From an uncultured Acidobacteriota bacterium (GTDB lineage Bacteria; Acidobacteriota; UBA6911; RPQK01; JAJDTT01): a stretch of 38,750 bases of DNA. A program made the translations under genes and the position numbers. The stretch covers positions 1-38,750 of the forward strand of contig CATOST010000020.1 in NCBI GenBank assembly GCA_951812665.1, read 5' to 3'. Position 1 is the stretch's first letter; every line of letters begins with the position of its first letter. The notes beneath the pieces were generated by a model that did not search any database, was not told the DNA's origin, and worked only from the letters and a program-made list of their open reading frames with translations. This document shows positions 27,288-35,858 of the stretch, one piece after another.

Positions 27288-27379
27288 TCCGCTCGCGCCA
27301 TTGAATTGAGCCAGCAAGAATCCTCGGTTTGAGCTAAATTCAGGGAACGGCCACGACCCAGCCTGTTTTGACTCCAAGG

Positions 27380-29809
27380 TCAGTTCTGAAACGCGATCCG
27401 AAACACGTCTTCGTAGTCCCGGGCGAAGTGCACTTCCAGACCCTCCTTCAGGTAATCGGGAAGGTCCCGGAAGCCTTTTTCGTTCTCCTCGGGAAAGATG
27501 AGGTTCGTGCACCCGGCCCGGCGGGCGGCGATGACCTTTTCCTTGACTCCGCCGATGGGCAGCACGCGGCCCGTCAGGGTCAACTCGCCCGTCATCGCCA
27601 GGCCCTTGCGGACCGTTCTGCCCGTAGCCATGGAGACCAGTGCCGTGGCCATGGTGATTCCGGCCGAGGGCCCGTCTTTGGGGGTGGCGCCCGCAGGGAC
27701 GTGGAGGTGGATGAAGTGACGGTCGAAGTACCCGGTCTCGCCCCCGAACGCCGCCATGTGGGCCCTCACGTAAGAGTAGGCCAACTCCGAGCTCTCCACC
27801 ATCACCTCTCCCAGTTGACCCGTCTGCTTGAACCCCTTGGACTTGGTGGCGACGGCGCTGGCCTCCACCTGCAGCGTCGCCCCGCCCCGGTTCGTCCACG
27901 CCAGTCCCGTCACGACGCCCGGCGCCGCGTCGAAGATCTCGTCCCCCTCGTAGACGGGATGCCCCAGGTAAGCTTCCACGTGCCTCTTCAGGACCACGAT
28001 GGGCCCGTCGCCATTCTCGGAGAGGGCCACGGCCGCCCGGCGCATGATCTTCTTGAGCTGGTTCTCCAGGCTGCGGACTCCGGCTTCCCTGGCGTAGTGG
28101 TCGATGATTCGCGCCAGGGCCAGCTTGTAGATTCTCAGCTGCCCCTTTTTGAGACCGTGATGCTCCAGGTTCTTGGGAATCAGGAATCGGCGCGCGATCT
28201 CCAGTTTCTCCTCCAGGATGTAACCCGAAAGGCGTATTACTTCCATTCGATCCAGGAGAGGACCGGGAATGGTGTCGACCTGGTTGGCGGTGGTCACGAA
28301 CAGGACGTGGGAGAGATCGAAGGGTACGTCCAGGTAATGGTCCCGAAAGGACTGGTTCTGCTCCGAGTCCAGGACCTCCAGCAGGGCCGAGGCCGGGTCG
28401 CCGTGGAAGGAGGCGCCCACCTTGTCGATCTCGTCGAGCATGATCACCGGATTGGAGGTTCCCGCGGTCTTCATGGCCTGGATGAACTTTCCCGGAAGGG
28501 CTCCGATGTAGGTCCGGCGGTGCCCCTTGATCTCAGCCTCGTCCCTCATCCCGCCCAGGGAGAAACGGTAGAACTTCCGGTTCAGCGCCGCTGCGATGCT
28601 CCTTCCGATGGAGGTCTTGCCCACCCCGGGCGGACCGACCAGACAAATGATGGAGCCGGTGATGCCCCCCTTCATCCGGCCCACGGCCACGAACTCCAGG
28701 ATTCTCTCCTTGACATCCTCCAGACCGTAGTGGTCCCGGTTCAGGACCCGTCTGGCCCGCTTCAGGTTGTACGAGTCCTTGCTGAACCGGCCCCAGGGGA
28801 GGATGGTGAGCCAGTCCAGATAGTTGCGGGTCAACGCGTACTCGGGAGAAGCGGCCTCCAGTAACTGTAGCTTCCGGATCTCATCCTCGATGGCCTTCTC
28901 GGCCTCCTCGTTCAGCCGGAGCCGGCGCAACCGGCGCTGGAACTTCTCGATCTCCGTGTCCTTCCCTTCCTTCTCCAGGCCCAGCTCCTTCTTGATGGCC
29001 TTCAACTCCTCCCGCAGAAAGAACTCCCTCTGCTGACTGGAGATCTTCTTCTCGATCTGCTTGGTGATCTTGTTCTGGAGGCGGGTCAGGTCCAATTCCT
29101 TGCGCAGCAGGACCAGAGTCCGGTCGATGCGCCGGCGAACGTCCAGGGTCTCCAGGATCCTCTGCAGTTCCTGGCCGCTGGCCGTGGTCAGACTGGCGGA
29201 GAAGTCGGCCAGCCGGCCCGGGTCGTCCAGAGTGAAGCGGCTCAGGAACATGCGAATCGCTTCCGATTGGAGAGGATTCAGCTTGATCAGTTCCTTGAGC
29301 GTGGAGACGATGGCCATGGAGTAGGCCTTGAGTTCCGGGTTGACCGACAGCTCCGGCGCCGGATGGTACTCCACCCGGGCCACCATCCCGGCTGAAATCG
29401 AACGGACTTCCCGGATCTCGAACCGCTCGATGCAGTTCATCACCAGATGGGCCGCATTGTGGTCCTCAGCCTGACTCGCCTGGACGATCTTCGCCGCTAC
29501 CCCCATGCGGTGAAGATTCTCGGGAGAGCTACCGGCGTCCGGGTCGCGAACCAGGACCAGCCCCATGGTCTTGTTCGAGGACTCGACGGCGTGCTCCACG
29601 AGCGGCAACTGGTCGCCGCTCAATTCCATGGGGACCGGAAGACCGGGAAAGAAGGGACGGACCGCCAACGGAAATATGGGGATCTCTTCGGGCAGGAGCT
29701 CCGAGACCAGGACCAGTCCCTCGCCGTCTCCGGTCTTCGGGCCGGCCCCGTCCGAGCGTGTCCGCCGGAATTCCTCCACCTTGATCTCGGACTCGGAATG
29801 ATCGTCCAT
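27380..29809 (-). CDS. lon: ATP-dependent protease Lon (LonA type)
   Basis: An 809-residue Lon protease with all domains in order: N-terminal LON substrate-binding domain (IPIFPLAVRPFFPG), coiled linker (KISSQQREFFLREELKAIKKELG), AAA+ module and protease domain. Walker A is GPPGVGKT (residues 392-399) and Walker B is VIMLDEIDK. The catalytic dyad is Ser in PKDGPSAG (about 715) and Lys in GGVKEK (about 756). It degrades misfolded and regulatory proteins in the cytoplasm. The ATG at 29809 has AGAGGAG just upstream. Direct repeats GTTAGGA-GTTAGGA lie in the upstream region (29833-29846); I saw no CIRCE element. Length and motifs are normal, so this is a functional housekeeping gene. Confidence 0.97.
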   Translation of the reverse strand: MDDHSESEIKVEEFRRTRSDGAGPKTGDGEGLVLVSELLPEEIPIFPLAVRPFFPGLPVPMELSGDQLPLVEHAVESSNKTMGLVLVRDPDAGSSPENLHRMGVAAKIVQASQAEDHNAAHLVMNCIERFEIREVRSISAGMVARVEYHPAPELSVNPELKAYSMAIVSTLKELIKLNPLQSEAIRMFLSRFTLDDPGRLADFSASLTTASGQELQRILETLDVRRRIDRTLVLLRKELDLTRLQNKITKQIEKKISSQQREFFLREELKAIKKELGLEKEGKDTEIEKFQRRLRRLRLNEEAEKAIEDEIRKLQLLEAASPEYALTRNYLDWLTILPWGRFSKDSYNLKRARRVLNRDHYGLEDVKERILEFVAVGRMKGGITGSIICLVGPPGVGKTSIGRSIAAALNRKFYRFSLGGMRDEAEIKGHRRTYIGALPGKFIQAMKTAGTSNPVIMLDEIDKVGASFHGDPASALLEVLDSEQNQSFRDHYLDVPFDLSHVLFVTTANQVDTIPGPLLDRMEVIRLSGYILEEKLEIARRFLIPKNLEHHGLKKGQLRIYKLALARIIDHYAREAGVRSLENQLKKIMRRAAVALSENGDGPIVVLKRHVEAYLGHPVYEGDEIFDAAPGVVTGLAWTNRGGATLQVEASAVATKSKGFKQTGQLGEVMVESSELAYSYVRAHMAAFGGETGYFDRHFIHLHVPAGATPKDGPSAGITMATALVSMATGRTVRKGLAMTGELTLTGRVLPIGGVKEKVIAARRAGCTNLIFPEENEKGFRDLPDYLKEGLEVHFARDYEDVFRIAFQN

Positions 29810-30023
29810 AAGCTCCTCTGGCGAAACCGTTTCCTAACTCCTAACGTATAGTATCCTACCGGCCGGATTGCATACGCCGGGTCGGCACCTCGCAACCGGG
29901 GCTGGTTCACTGGACCCGATTTCCACTCGGCGGGGTCCGAGTGGACTGGGCGTGGCAAATACGGGATAGTATCGGGAGCGGATGCCGGTGGGACCGGCAA
30001 TCCATCCCGATGGAGGTGAGTGC

Positions 30024-30716
30024 ATGTTCTTCGATCCGCTTTATCTGCTTATGGTTCTGCCGGCCCTGGGTCTTTCCCTGTGGGCCAGCTTCAAGACCAA
30101 ATCGGCTTTCAACAAATACTCCAAGGTCCTGTCCATGCGGGGCCTCAGCGGAGCCCAGGCGGCTCGCCAGCTCTTGAACTACGCCGGCATCAGCGACGTG
30201 AAGATCGTGCAGACGTCGGGAATGTTATCGGACCATTACAACCCGACGAACAAGACCCTGGCGCTGTCCGAGAACGTCTACCGATCCTCTTCGGTGGCCG
30301 CCATCGGCGTAGCCTGCCACGAAGCCGGACATGCCATCCAGCATGCCGAGGGCTACGGACCGCTCTGGCTCAGGTCGATCCTGGTTCCGACGGCCAACAT
30401 CGGGTCCTCGGTGGGATACATCGTCATGCTCGTGGGCCTTTTCATGGCCAGCCAGAACATGGTCTTGGTGGGAGCGATCCTCTTTTCGGCCGTCTTGGCC
30501 TTCCAGGTCGTGACCCTTCCCGTGGAGTTCGATGCGTCGGCCCGGGCCAAGAGGCTGGCCGTGGAACAGGGCATCGTCACCGCCCAGGAACGGCGCGGCG
30601 TGGACCGCGTGCTCAACGCGGCCGCGCTGACCTACGTGGCCGCCGCCGTCTCCACCTTGATGACGTTGCTCTATTTCCTGCTGCGAGCCGGCCTCCTGGG
30701 AGGCCGGGACGACTGA
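30024..30716 (+). CDS. YugP-type membrane zinc metallopeptidase
   Basis: A 230-residue integral membrane protein with the HEAGH zinc motif in IGVACHEAGHAIQHAEGY. Hydrophobic segments sit at the N terminus (FFDPLYLLMVLPALGLSLWA) and in the second half. LPVEFDASARAKRLA supplies the further conserved acidic residue of the family. Homologues such as YugP are widespread but their substrates are not established. The start at ATG 30024 is chosen because GGAGGTGA (30012-30019) precedes it; the frame extends to an ATG at 29982 without such support. It is divergent from lon. Confidence 0.9.
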   Translation: MFFDPLYLLMVLPALGLSLWASFKTKSAFNKYSKVLSMRGLSGAQAARQLLNYAGISDVKIVQTSGMLSDHYNPTNKTLALSENVYRSSSVAAIGVACHEAGHAIQHAEGYGPLWLRSILVPTANIGSSVGYIVMLVGLFMASQNMVLVGAILFSAVLAFQVVTLPVEFDASARAKRLAVEQGIVTAQERRGVDRVLNAAALTYVAAAVSTLMTLLYFLLRAGLLGGRDD

Positions 30717-30744
30717 AACGCTCCCCTTGCCGGCCGTCAACGCC

Positions 30745-31302
30745 ATGAAGCGGCACCCTCAAATTCTGAATCGGGCTCACACGGCCCTGCTGGTGGTGGA
30801 TGTCCAGACCAGGCTCACCCAGGCGGTCCGAAACGGCCAGACGATGGTCGGCGAAATCGTCAAGCTGGTCCGTGGGTTCCGGATCCTGGGCCTTCCCATC
30901 TTCGTCACCGAGCAGTACCCCAAGGGACTTGGTCACACCGAACCCGGGATCCTGGAGGCGCTCGGCGGGAACTCTGCCGTGGTGAAGGCCACCTTCAGTT
31001 GTTGCGGGGCCCCCGACCTGGTTTCCAACATCCGAAGTCAGGGAATCCGTCAAATCCTGGTCTCGGGGACGGAGGCCCATGTCTGCGTGCAGCAGACGGC
31101 TCTGGATCTGCTCTCCCGGGATTTTCAGGTCCAGTTGGCCGTGGACGCCGTCGCCTCCCGCAAGGAGCTGGACTACCGGACGGCGCTGGATCGCATGGCC
31201 CGGTCGGGGGTGATCCTGACCAGCGTCGAGTCGGCCTTGTTCGAGCTTCTGGAAGTCTCGGGCACCGCCGAGTTCAAGCAGGTCGCCTCGCTCATCAAGT
31301 AG
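30745..31302 (+). CDS. Isochorismatase-like cysteine hydrolase
   Basis: A 185-residue cytosolic hydrolase of the isochorismatase/nicotinamidase superfamily. The Asp-Lys-Cys triad is visible in LLVVDVQTRL (Asp), AVVKATFSCCG (Lys) and VSGTEAHVCVQQTA (Cys). Relatives cleave isochorismate, nicotinamide, ureides and similar C-N or vinyl-ether bonds. The start is taken as ATG 30745; the frame also opens at TTG 30727. It follows the YugP-like gene by 28 nt and precedes the tandem UxaA gene by about 60 nt. Confidence 0.88.
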   Translation: MKRHPQILNRAHTALLVVDVQTRLTQAVRNGQTMVGEIVKLVRGFRILGLPIFVTEQYPKGLGHTEPGILEALGGNSAVVKATFSCCGAPDLVSNIRSQGIRQILVSGTEAHVCVQQTALDLLSRDFQVQLAVDAVASRKELDYRTALDRMARSGVILTSVESALFELLEVSGTAEFKQVASLIK

Positions 31303-31365
31303 GGAAGCGATCCGGCAGCGCGGATAGGGGTGAACGAGGAGGGACCGGGTCCCTCTCTGAAGACC

Positions 31366-34068
31366 ATGCCACACTACCAGTTCCAAGAGATTGGAAGGCT
31401 CCCCGCTCCTGTCGACAACGTCGCCATCGCCATCCGCACCCTAGCCCCAGGGACCCGGATCGAATATCAGGGCGGCGATCTGGTTCTGGATCACACCGTA
31501 CTGGAGGGCCATCGATTCGCCGTTGCTCCCATCGCCGAGGGGGAAGCGCTTCTGTCCTGGGGATTTCCCTTCGGGTTCGCCTGCCGGGACATCGCGCCGG
31601 GAAATTACGTTTGCAATCGGAGGGCCGTGGAGGCCCTCTCCGGCCGGAACCTGGAGATCTCCCTGCCTGAGGCGCCCAACTTCGAGGATCGGATCGACCC
31701 CTATCTCATGGACGAGGACGGATTCCAGCCGGGTCTGCAGGCGCCCCGCGACCTTCCGGGCAGGACCTTCCTGGGCTACGAAAGGTCTCCGGCCCGAGGG
31801 GTGGGGACCCGCAACTACATCGTGATCCTGGGAACTTCCTCCCGCACCGGCAGCTTCGCCCGGGTCCTGGCCGAACGGCTCAAGGATGAAGCCGAGCCTC
31901 TGGAGAACGTGGACGGCGTCGTGGCCGTGGCCCACACCGAGGGGGGACAGGATGAGGACCCCAACAACCTGGAACTGGTCCTTTCCACCCTCTCGGGGTT
32001 CGTGGTCCATCCCAACGTGGGCGCCGTGCTCTGTGTGGACCGCGGGACCGAAGCCGTGACCAACGGCCGCCTGCGACGGCACCTGCTGCGAAACGGCTAT
32101 CCCCTCGAGGACGTCCCGCACCACTTCCTGACCTTGGAGGACAGCTTCCGGAATGAATTGAGCCGGAGCGAGCGAATCGTGCGAGACTGGCTTCCCCGGA
32201 TCAACGCCTGCCGGCGTTCGCCCCAGCCAATGACGAGCCTCCGGCTGGCCCTCCAGTGCGGTGGTTCGGACGCCTTCTCCGGCATCTCCGCCAACCCTCT
32301 CTCGGGCTGGGTCGCCCGGGAGCTGCTGCGCCAGGGAGGATCGGCCAATCTGGCCGAGACCGACGAGCTCATCGGGGCCGAAGCCTACGTGCTCCAGAAT
32401 GTCCGCGACCTGGCGACGGCGCGGGCTTTTCTGTCCAAGGTGGCTCAGTTTCAGGAGCGGGCCGCGTGGCACGGCGAATCGGCCCAGGGCAACCCCTCCG
32501 GCGGCAACATCCTCCGGGGGCTCTACAACATCGGGATCAAGTCCCTGGGAGCCGCTACCAAGCGCCACCCCGGCGTGCGGCTCGATTACGTCATCGACTA
32601 TGCCCAGCGGATGACGGAACCCGGGTATTACTTCATGGACAGCCCGGGTAACGACCTGGAAAGCCTCGCCGGTCAAGTGGCCTCGGGAACCAACCTCATC
32701 TTCTTCACCACCGGCAACGGGTCGGTCACCAACTTCCCCTTCGTCCCCACCATCAAGATCGTCACCACGAGCGGGCGATTCCGTCTCCTCTCGCGGGACA
32801 TGGACTTCAATGCCGGCGCCTACCTGAAGGGGACCCCCCTCCCGGAGCTGGGCCGGGACCTGTTGGACCTGAGTTTTCGGGTGGCTTCGGGTCTCCGGAG
32901 TGTCGGCGAGAAGGCGGGCCACTCCCAGGTCTCGCTCTGGCGGAACTGGCAACAGTCCGACCACTCCAACCTGGTCCGTCTCCAGAAAGTGCGCCGGCCG
33001 CGGTTGGACGTCCCAATCCGGCTCAAGGCCCCCGTCTCCGGCCGGCGGCTCCAGTTCGACGGAATCCCGACGCCCGACGGCTGGGTCACCCGTCAGGTCG
33101 GACTCATCCTGCCCACGAGCCTCTGCTCCAGCCAGATTGCCCGTCTCCTCGCCCAGCGGCTCAACCGGCGCCAGACGGGGAAGGACCGCTCCGTTTCCCG
33201 CTTCGTGGCGCTCCCTCACACCGAAGGCTGCGGTTGCTCGGGAGGTCAGACGCGGCAACTCTACTCGCGCACCCTCCTGGGCCATCTGACACATCCCACG
33301 GTCGCGGCCGGCCTCTTCCTGGAGCACGGTTGCGAGGCGACCCATAACGATTACATGACCGGGCAGCTGGCCCGGATGGGAGGCGACGTCGAAGCCTACG
33401 GCAAGGCCAGCATCCAGTTGGACGGAGGGATCGAGAAGGTCGGACACAGGGTGGAAAACTGGTTTCAGAACGCACTTTCGGGCCGATCCTCTCCCCGGCG
33501 GCAAGCCGTGGGATTGGAATCATTGAGGATGGCAGTCTTGACTTCGGGCCGGCTGACCGAGGCCGCCTGCCGGGCTCTGAGCGCTCTCGTACAGCGTTTT
33601 GTCCATGCGGGCGCCACCGTCATGATCCCGGAAGGGGACGCCCTGATGGAGAGCCCGTCGTGGCGGGAGATCCTCTTGGAGCCGGACCTGCCGGGGCCTA
33701 CACTTCTCTTCGGAGAGAAGGGGCGGGGGACGGGCCTGCAGATCATGGAGGCCGCTACCAACCATGGGGTCGAGCTCCTGACCGGTCTTGGAGCGACAGG
33801 AGCGGAGATCCTCCTGACATGGGTCGGCCAGGAACCCCTGCCGGGGCACGTCATGGTCCCGACGCTGCAGGTGTCCGCCGCCGGGAGCATGGCCGGGGAC
33901 CGGGGTCAGGACCTGGACCTGGTCCTCACGGGTCCTCCCGAATCATGGGAGGAGAGGTTGTCGGCTCTGGTTCTGGACCTGGCCTCGGGAAGATACGTTC
34001 CGGTGCTTCAGGACCAGGGAAACGTGGATTTTCAGATCACCCGGGGACCCCTCGGGGTTTCTCTGTAA
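31366..34068 (+). CDS. Tandem-architecture UxaA/GarD family dehydratase-like protein
   Basis: A 900-residue protein of the altronate/galactarate dehydratase family, about twice the usual length of about 500. Residues 18-85 look like the N-terminal SAF domain. Residues 145-290 are a first UxaA middle domain (GVGTRNYIVILGT, HPNVGAVLCVDRGTEAV), but its cysteine motif is replaced (HTEGGQDEDPNN). Residues 290-500 are the C-terminal dehydratase domain with LQCGGSDAFSGISANP and FFTTGNGSVTNFPFVPTIK. Residues 570-700 repeat the middle domain, now with the intact HTEGCGCSGG motif and HPTVAAGLFLEHGCE. Residues 720-840 are a degenerate second C-terminal domain without CGGSD. The two halves thus carry complementary motifs. 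A GTG start at 31330 is possible; ATG 31366 fits the domain start. Dehydration of a sugar acid is likely but unproven. Confidence 0.8.
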   Translation: MPHYQFQEIGRLPAPVDNVAIAIRTLAPGTRIEYQGGDLVLDHTVLEGHRFAVAPIAEGEALLSWGFPFGFACRDIAPGNYVCNRRAVEALSGRNLEISLPEAPNFEDRIDPYLMDEDGFQPGLQAPRDLPGRTFLGYERSPARGVGTRNYIVILGTSSRTGSFARVLAERLKDEAEPLENVDGVVAVAHTEGGQDEDPNNLELVLSTLSGFVVHPNVGAVLCVDRGTEAVTNGRLRRHLLRNGYPLEDVPHHFLTLEDSFRNELSRSERIVRDWLPRINACRRSPQPMTSLRLALQCGGSDAFSGISANPLSGWVARELLRQGGSANLAETDELIGAEAYVLQNVRDLATARAFLSKVAQFQERAAWHGESAQGNPSGGNILRGLYNIGIKSLGAATKRHPGVRLDYVIDYAQRMTEPGYYFMDSPGNDLESLAGQVASGTNLIFFTTGNGSVTNFPFVPTIKIVTTSGRFRLLSRDMDFNAGAYLKGTPLPELGRDLLDLSFRVASGLRSVGEKAGHSQVSLWRNWQQSDHSNLVRLQKVRRPRLDVPIRLKAPVSGRRLQFDGIPTPDGWVTRQVGLILPTSLCSSQIARLLAQRLNRRQTGKDRSVSRFVALPHTEGCGCSGGQTRQLYSRTLLGHLTHPTVAAGLFLEHGCEATHNDYMTGQLARMGGDVEAYGKASIQLDGGIEKVGHRVENWFQNALSGRSSPRRQAVGLESLRMAVLTSGRLTEAACRALSALVQRFVHAGATVMIPEGDALMESPSWREILLEPDLPGPTLLFGEKGRGTGLQIMEAATNHGVELLTGLGATGAEILLTWVGQEPLPGHVMVPTLQVSAAGSMAGDRGQDLDLVLTGPPESWEERLSALVLDLASGRYVPVLQDQGNVDFQITRGPLGVSL

Positions 34069-34212
34069 GGCTCGATCACAGGTCCGGCGGTCCGGCCGGA
34101 CGGACGCCGCCGGCGCTCGGGTTCGGCGCCCGGGGGCTTGACCGGGCGGCGGTCAGCCCATAGCATCCAAACCGCCATTTTTCAGGCAAATTAGACCATC
34201 AAGGAGTCAATC

Positions 34213-35532
34213 ATGACGGAACTCACGGCCAAGGTATTCGAGACCATCGACGGAATGCAGGACGAGATTGTCGAGAAGATCAGCGAAGTCGTCCGCATTC
34301 CCAGCATCAATCCCAAGTATCCGGGAGTGGTGAAGAAAGAGGTCCTGGGAGGGGAGACCAATGCCAACCAGGTCGTGGCCGAGCTCTACCGAACCGTCGG
34401 GTGCGAAGTCGACGTCTGGGAAGCGGAGGCCCGCCGAGCCAACGCCGTGGGCGTCCTCAAGGGAGCCGGCGGGGGACAGTCCCTGATCTTCAACGGCCAC
34501 ATCGACACCGTGCCCACCGGACGGCCGGAAGACTGGAGATGGTCCGATCCCTTCAGCGGCAAGGTGGACGGGGGGAAAATCTACGGGCGGGGTTCCTGCG
34601 ACATGAAGGGACCGGTGGTGAGCCAAGCCATGGCGGCCCTGGCCCTGCAACGCCTGGGGATCCGGCTCAAGGGGGACCTGCTCCTGGAGAGCGTGGTGGG
34701 CGAAGAGGTGATGGACCACGAGGCGGGCGTCACGGCCACGGTTCGAAGAGGCTACCGGGCGGATGCGGCCGTGGTCTCCGAAGCCTCGGCGCCGGTGCGG
34801 CCCCTGGCGATCGTTCCCATCAGCCCGGGCCTCCTCTGGATGGCGGTCACCTGCCGCGGCAAGTCGAGTCATGCGTCTACCCGGGCCGAGACCTTCCGGG
34901 CCGGTGGTTATGGAGCCAGCGTGGCCGTCAACGCCATCGACAAGGGCATGTTCATTTTCGAATGCCTCCGAAAGCTGGAAGACGAGTGGGGGCTCACCAA
35001 GGTCCACGACCTGTTCAAGCCCGGGCACTTCACTCTCCATCCCGGAGTGGTCATGGGAGCACCCCACGGCGTGGGAGTCCCCTTCTTCATTTCCGAGTAC
35101 TGCACCATCGAGTACGCCATCTGGTACCACCCGGAGCAGTCGGAGGCAGAGGTCAAGCAGGAGGTGGAGAACCAGATCCACCACGCCGCCCAGCTGGACG
35201 AATGGCTCCGCGAGAATCCTCCTGAAGTGGAGTGGAAACTGCACTGGCCTCCCTTCTCGGTGGACCGGGAGCATCCCATCTGCAAGGCCATGGCCTCGGC
35301 CCATGAGACGGCTGCCCGGGGCACGCCCTTCGAGGGACCTGCCGCCATGCAGGGCTTCTACGCCGTGTGCGACGCGGCGTTCCTGAGCGCCAAGGGCATC
35401 CCCAGCCTGGTGTACGGTCCCGGAAGCCTGCTCCAGGCCCACGCCGTGGACGAGTTCCTGGACATCTCGGAGCTGATGGTCGCCACCAAGGCCTACGCCC
35501 AAGTGGCCATGGACTGGTGCGGAGTCGCCTGA
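34213..35532 (+). CDS. M20 family metallopeptidase (ArgE/DapE-like)
   Basis: A 439-residue zinc-dependent amidohydrolase. Metal ligands appear in NGHIDTVPTG (His, Asp), GRGSCDMKG (bridging Asp), VVGEEVMDHE (general-base Glu and ligand Glu) and a C-terminal AHAVDEF (His). Family members deacylate N-acyl amino acids or cleave dipeptides in the cytosol. No signal peptide is visible. The ATG at 34213 has AAGGAGT upstream. It is separated from the UxaA-like gene by 144 nt in which I saw no gene. A second, different M20 enzyme is encoded convergently at 35859. Confidence 0.92.
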   Translation: MTELTAKVFETIDGMQDEIVEKISEVVRIPSINPKYPGVVKKEVLGGETNANQVVAELYRTVGCEVDVWEAEARRANAVGVLKGAGGGQSLIFNGHIDTVPTGRPEDWRWSDPFSGKVDGGKIYGRGSCDMKGPVVSQAMAALALQRLGIRLKGDLLLESVVGEEVMDHEAGVTATVRRGYRADAAVVSEASAPVRPLAIVPISPGLLWMAVTCRGKSSHASTRAETFRAGGYGASVAVNAIDKGMFIFECLRKLEDEWGLTKVHDLFKPGHFTLHPGVVMGAPHGVGVPFFISEYCTIEYAIWYHPEQSEAEVKQEVENQIHHAAQLDEWLRENPPEVEWKLHWPPFSVDREHPICKAMASAHETAARGTPFEGPAAMQGFYAVCDAAFLSAKGIPSLVYGPGSLLQAHAVDEFLDISELMVATKAYAQVAMDWCGVA

Positions 35533-35858
35533 CTGGACGCTTATCGAGCGGTTTCTCTCCGGACGAGCGGTCAGATACAGCAAGGGCGATCATGCGATAT
35601 CACCTTGCAATTTCAAACCGTACCTTTCAATGTGTCAGGTGTGATTTCGCGTCATGCCACCAAACTCCTCCTCGAATACCTGGAGTTCTTCCCCTGTGTC
35701 GGTCTCATACGACTGTCGCCTCCGGTTCGTTATCAACAACGACGAGAGGCCCCGCCTCTACGGTCCGCGCCTGGTGGGAATTCCAGCCGCCTGCCTCTGA
35801 CCCGAACGCCCCCCAAGCCGAGGAAAGGTTCCAGAACTTCTCCGGCTGCTCCAGTTCA
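35533..35858. other. Gene-poor gap, possible decayed minus-strand fragment
   Basis: No intact gene is seen between the two convergent M20 peptidase genes. On the minus strand one frame reads EKFWNLSSAWGAFGSEAG then LVVVDNEPEATVV before a stop. In the next frame the same strand continues YETDTGEELQVFEEEFGG to MTRNHT and a stop. Together these read like one acidic protein C terminus broken by a single-base shift near 35710. I do not recognise a family, and the match could be chance. No hairpin terminator was convincing. Confidence 0.25.

Noticed and set aside
27302..27342. TGAATTGAGC / GCTAAATTCA inverted repeat between yafQ and lon
   Set aside because: The stem is AT-rich with a mismatch and a 21-nt loop and lacks a T-run on either side; too weak to call a bidirectional terminator.
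27368..28864. A 498-codon plus-strand open frame opposite lon
   Set aside because: It is antisense to the conserved AAA+ and protease domains of Lon and has the low-complexity look of a high-GC shadow frame.
31441..33504. A 687-codon minus-strand open frame opposite the UxaA-like gene
   Set aside because: It is antisense to well-conserved dehydratase motifs; its composition reflects the GC-rich complementary strand.
34207..35583. A 458-codon minus-strand open frame opposite the M20 peptidase
   Set aside because: Antisense shadow of the M20 metal-binding motifs on the plus strand.
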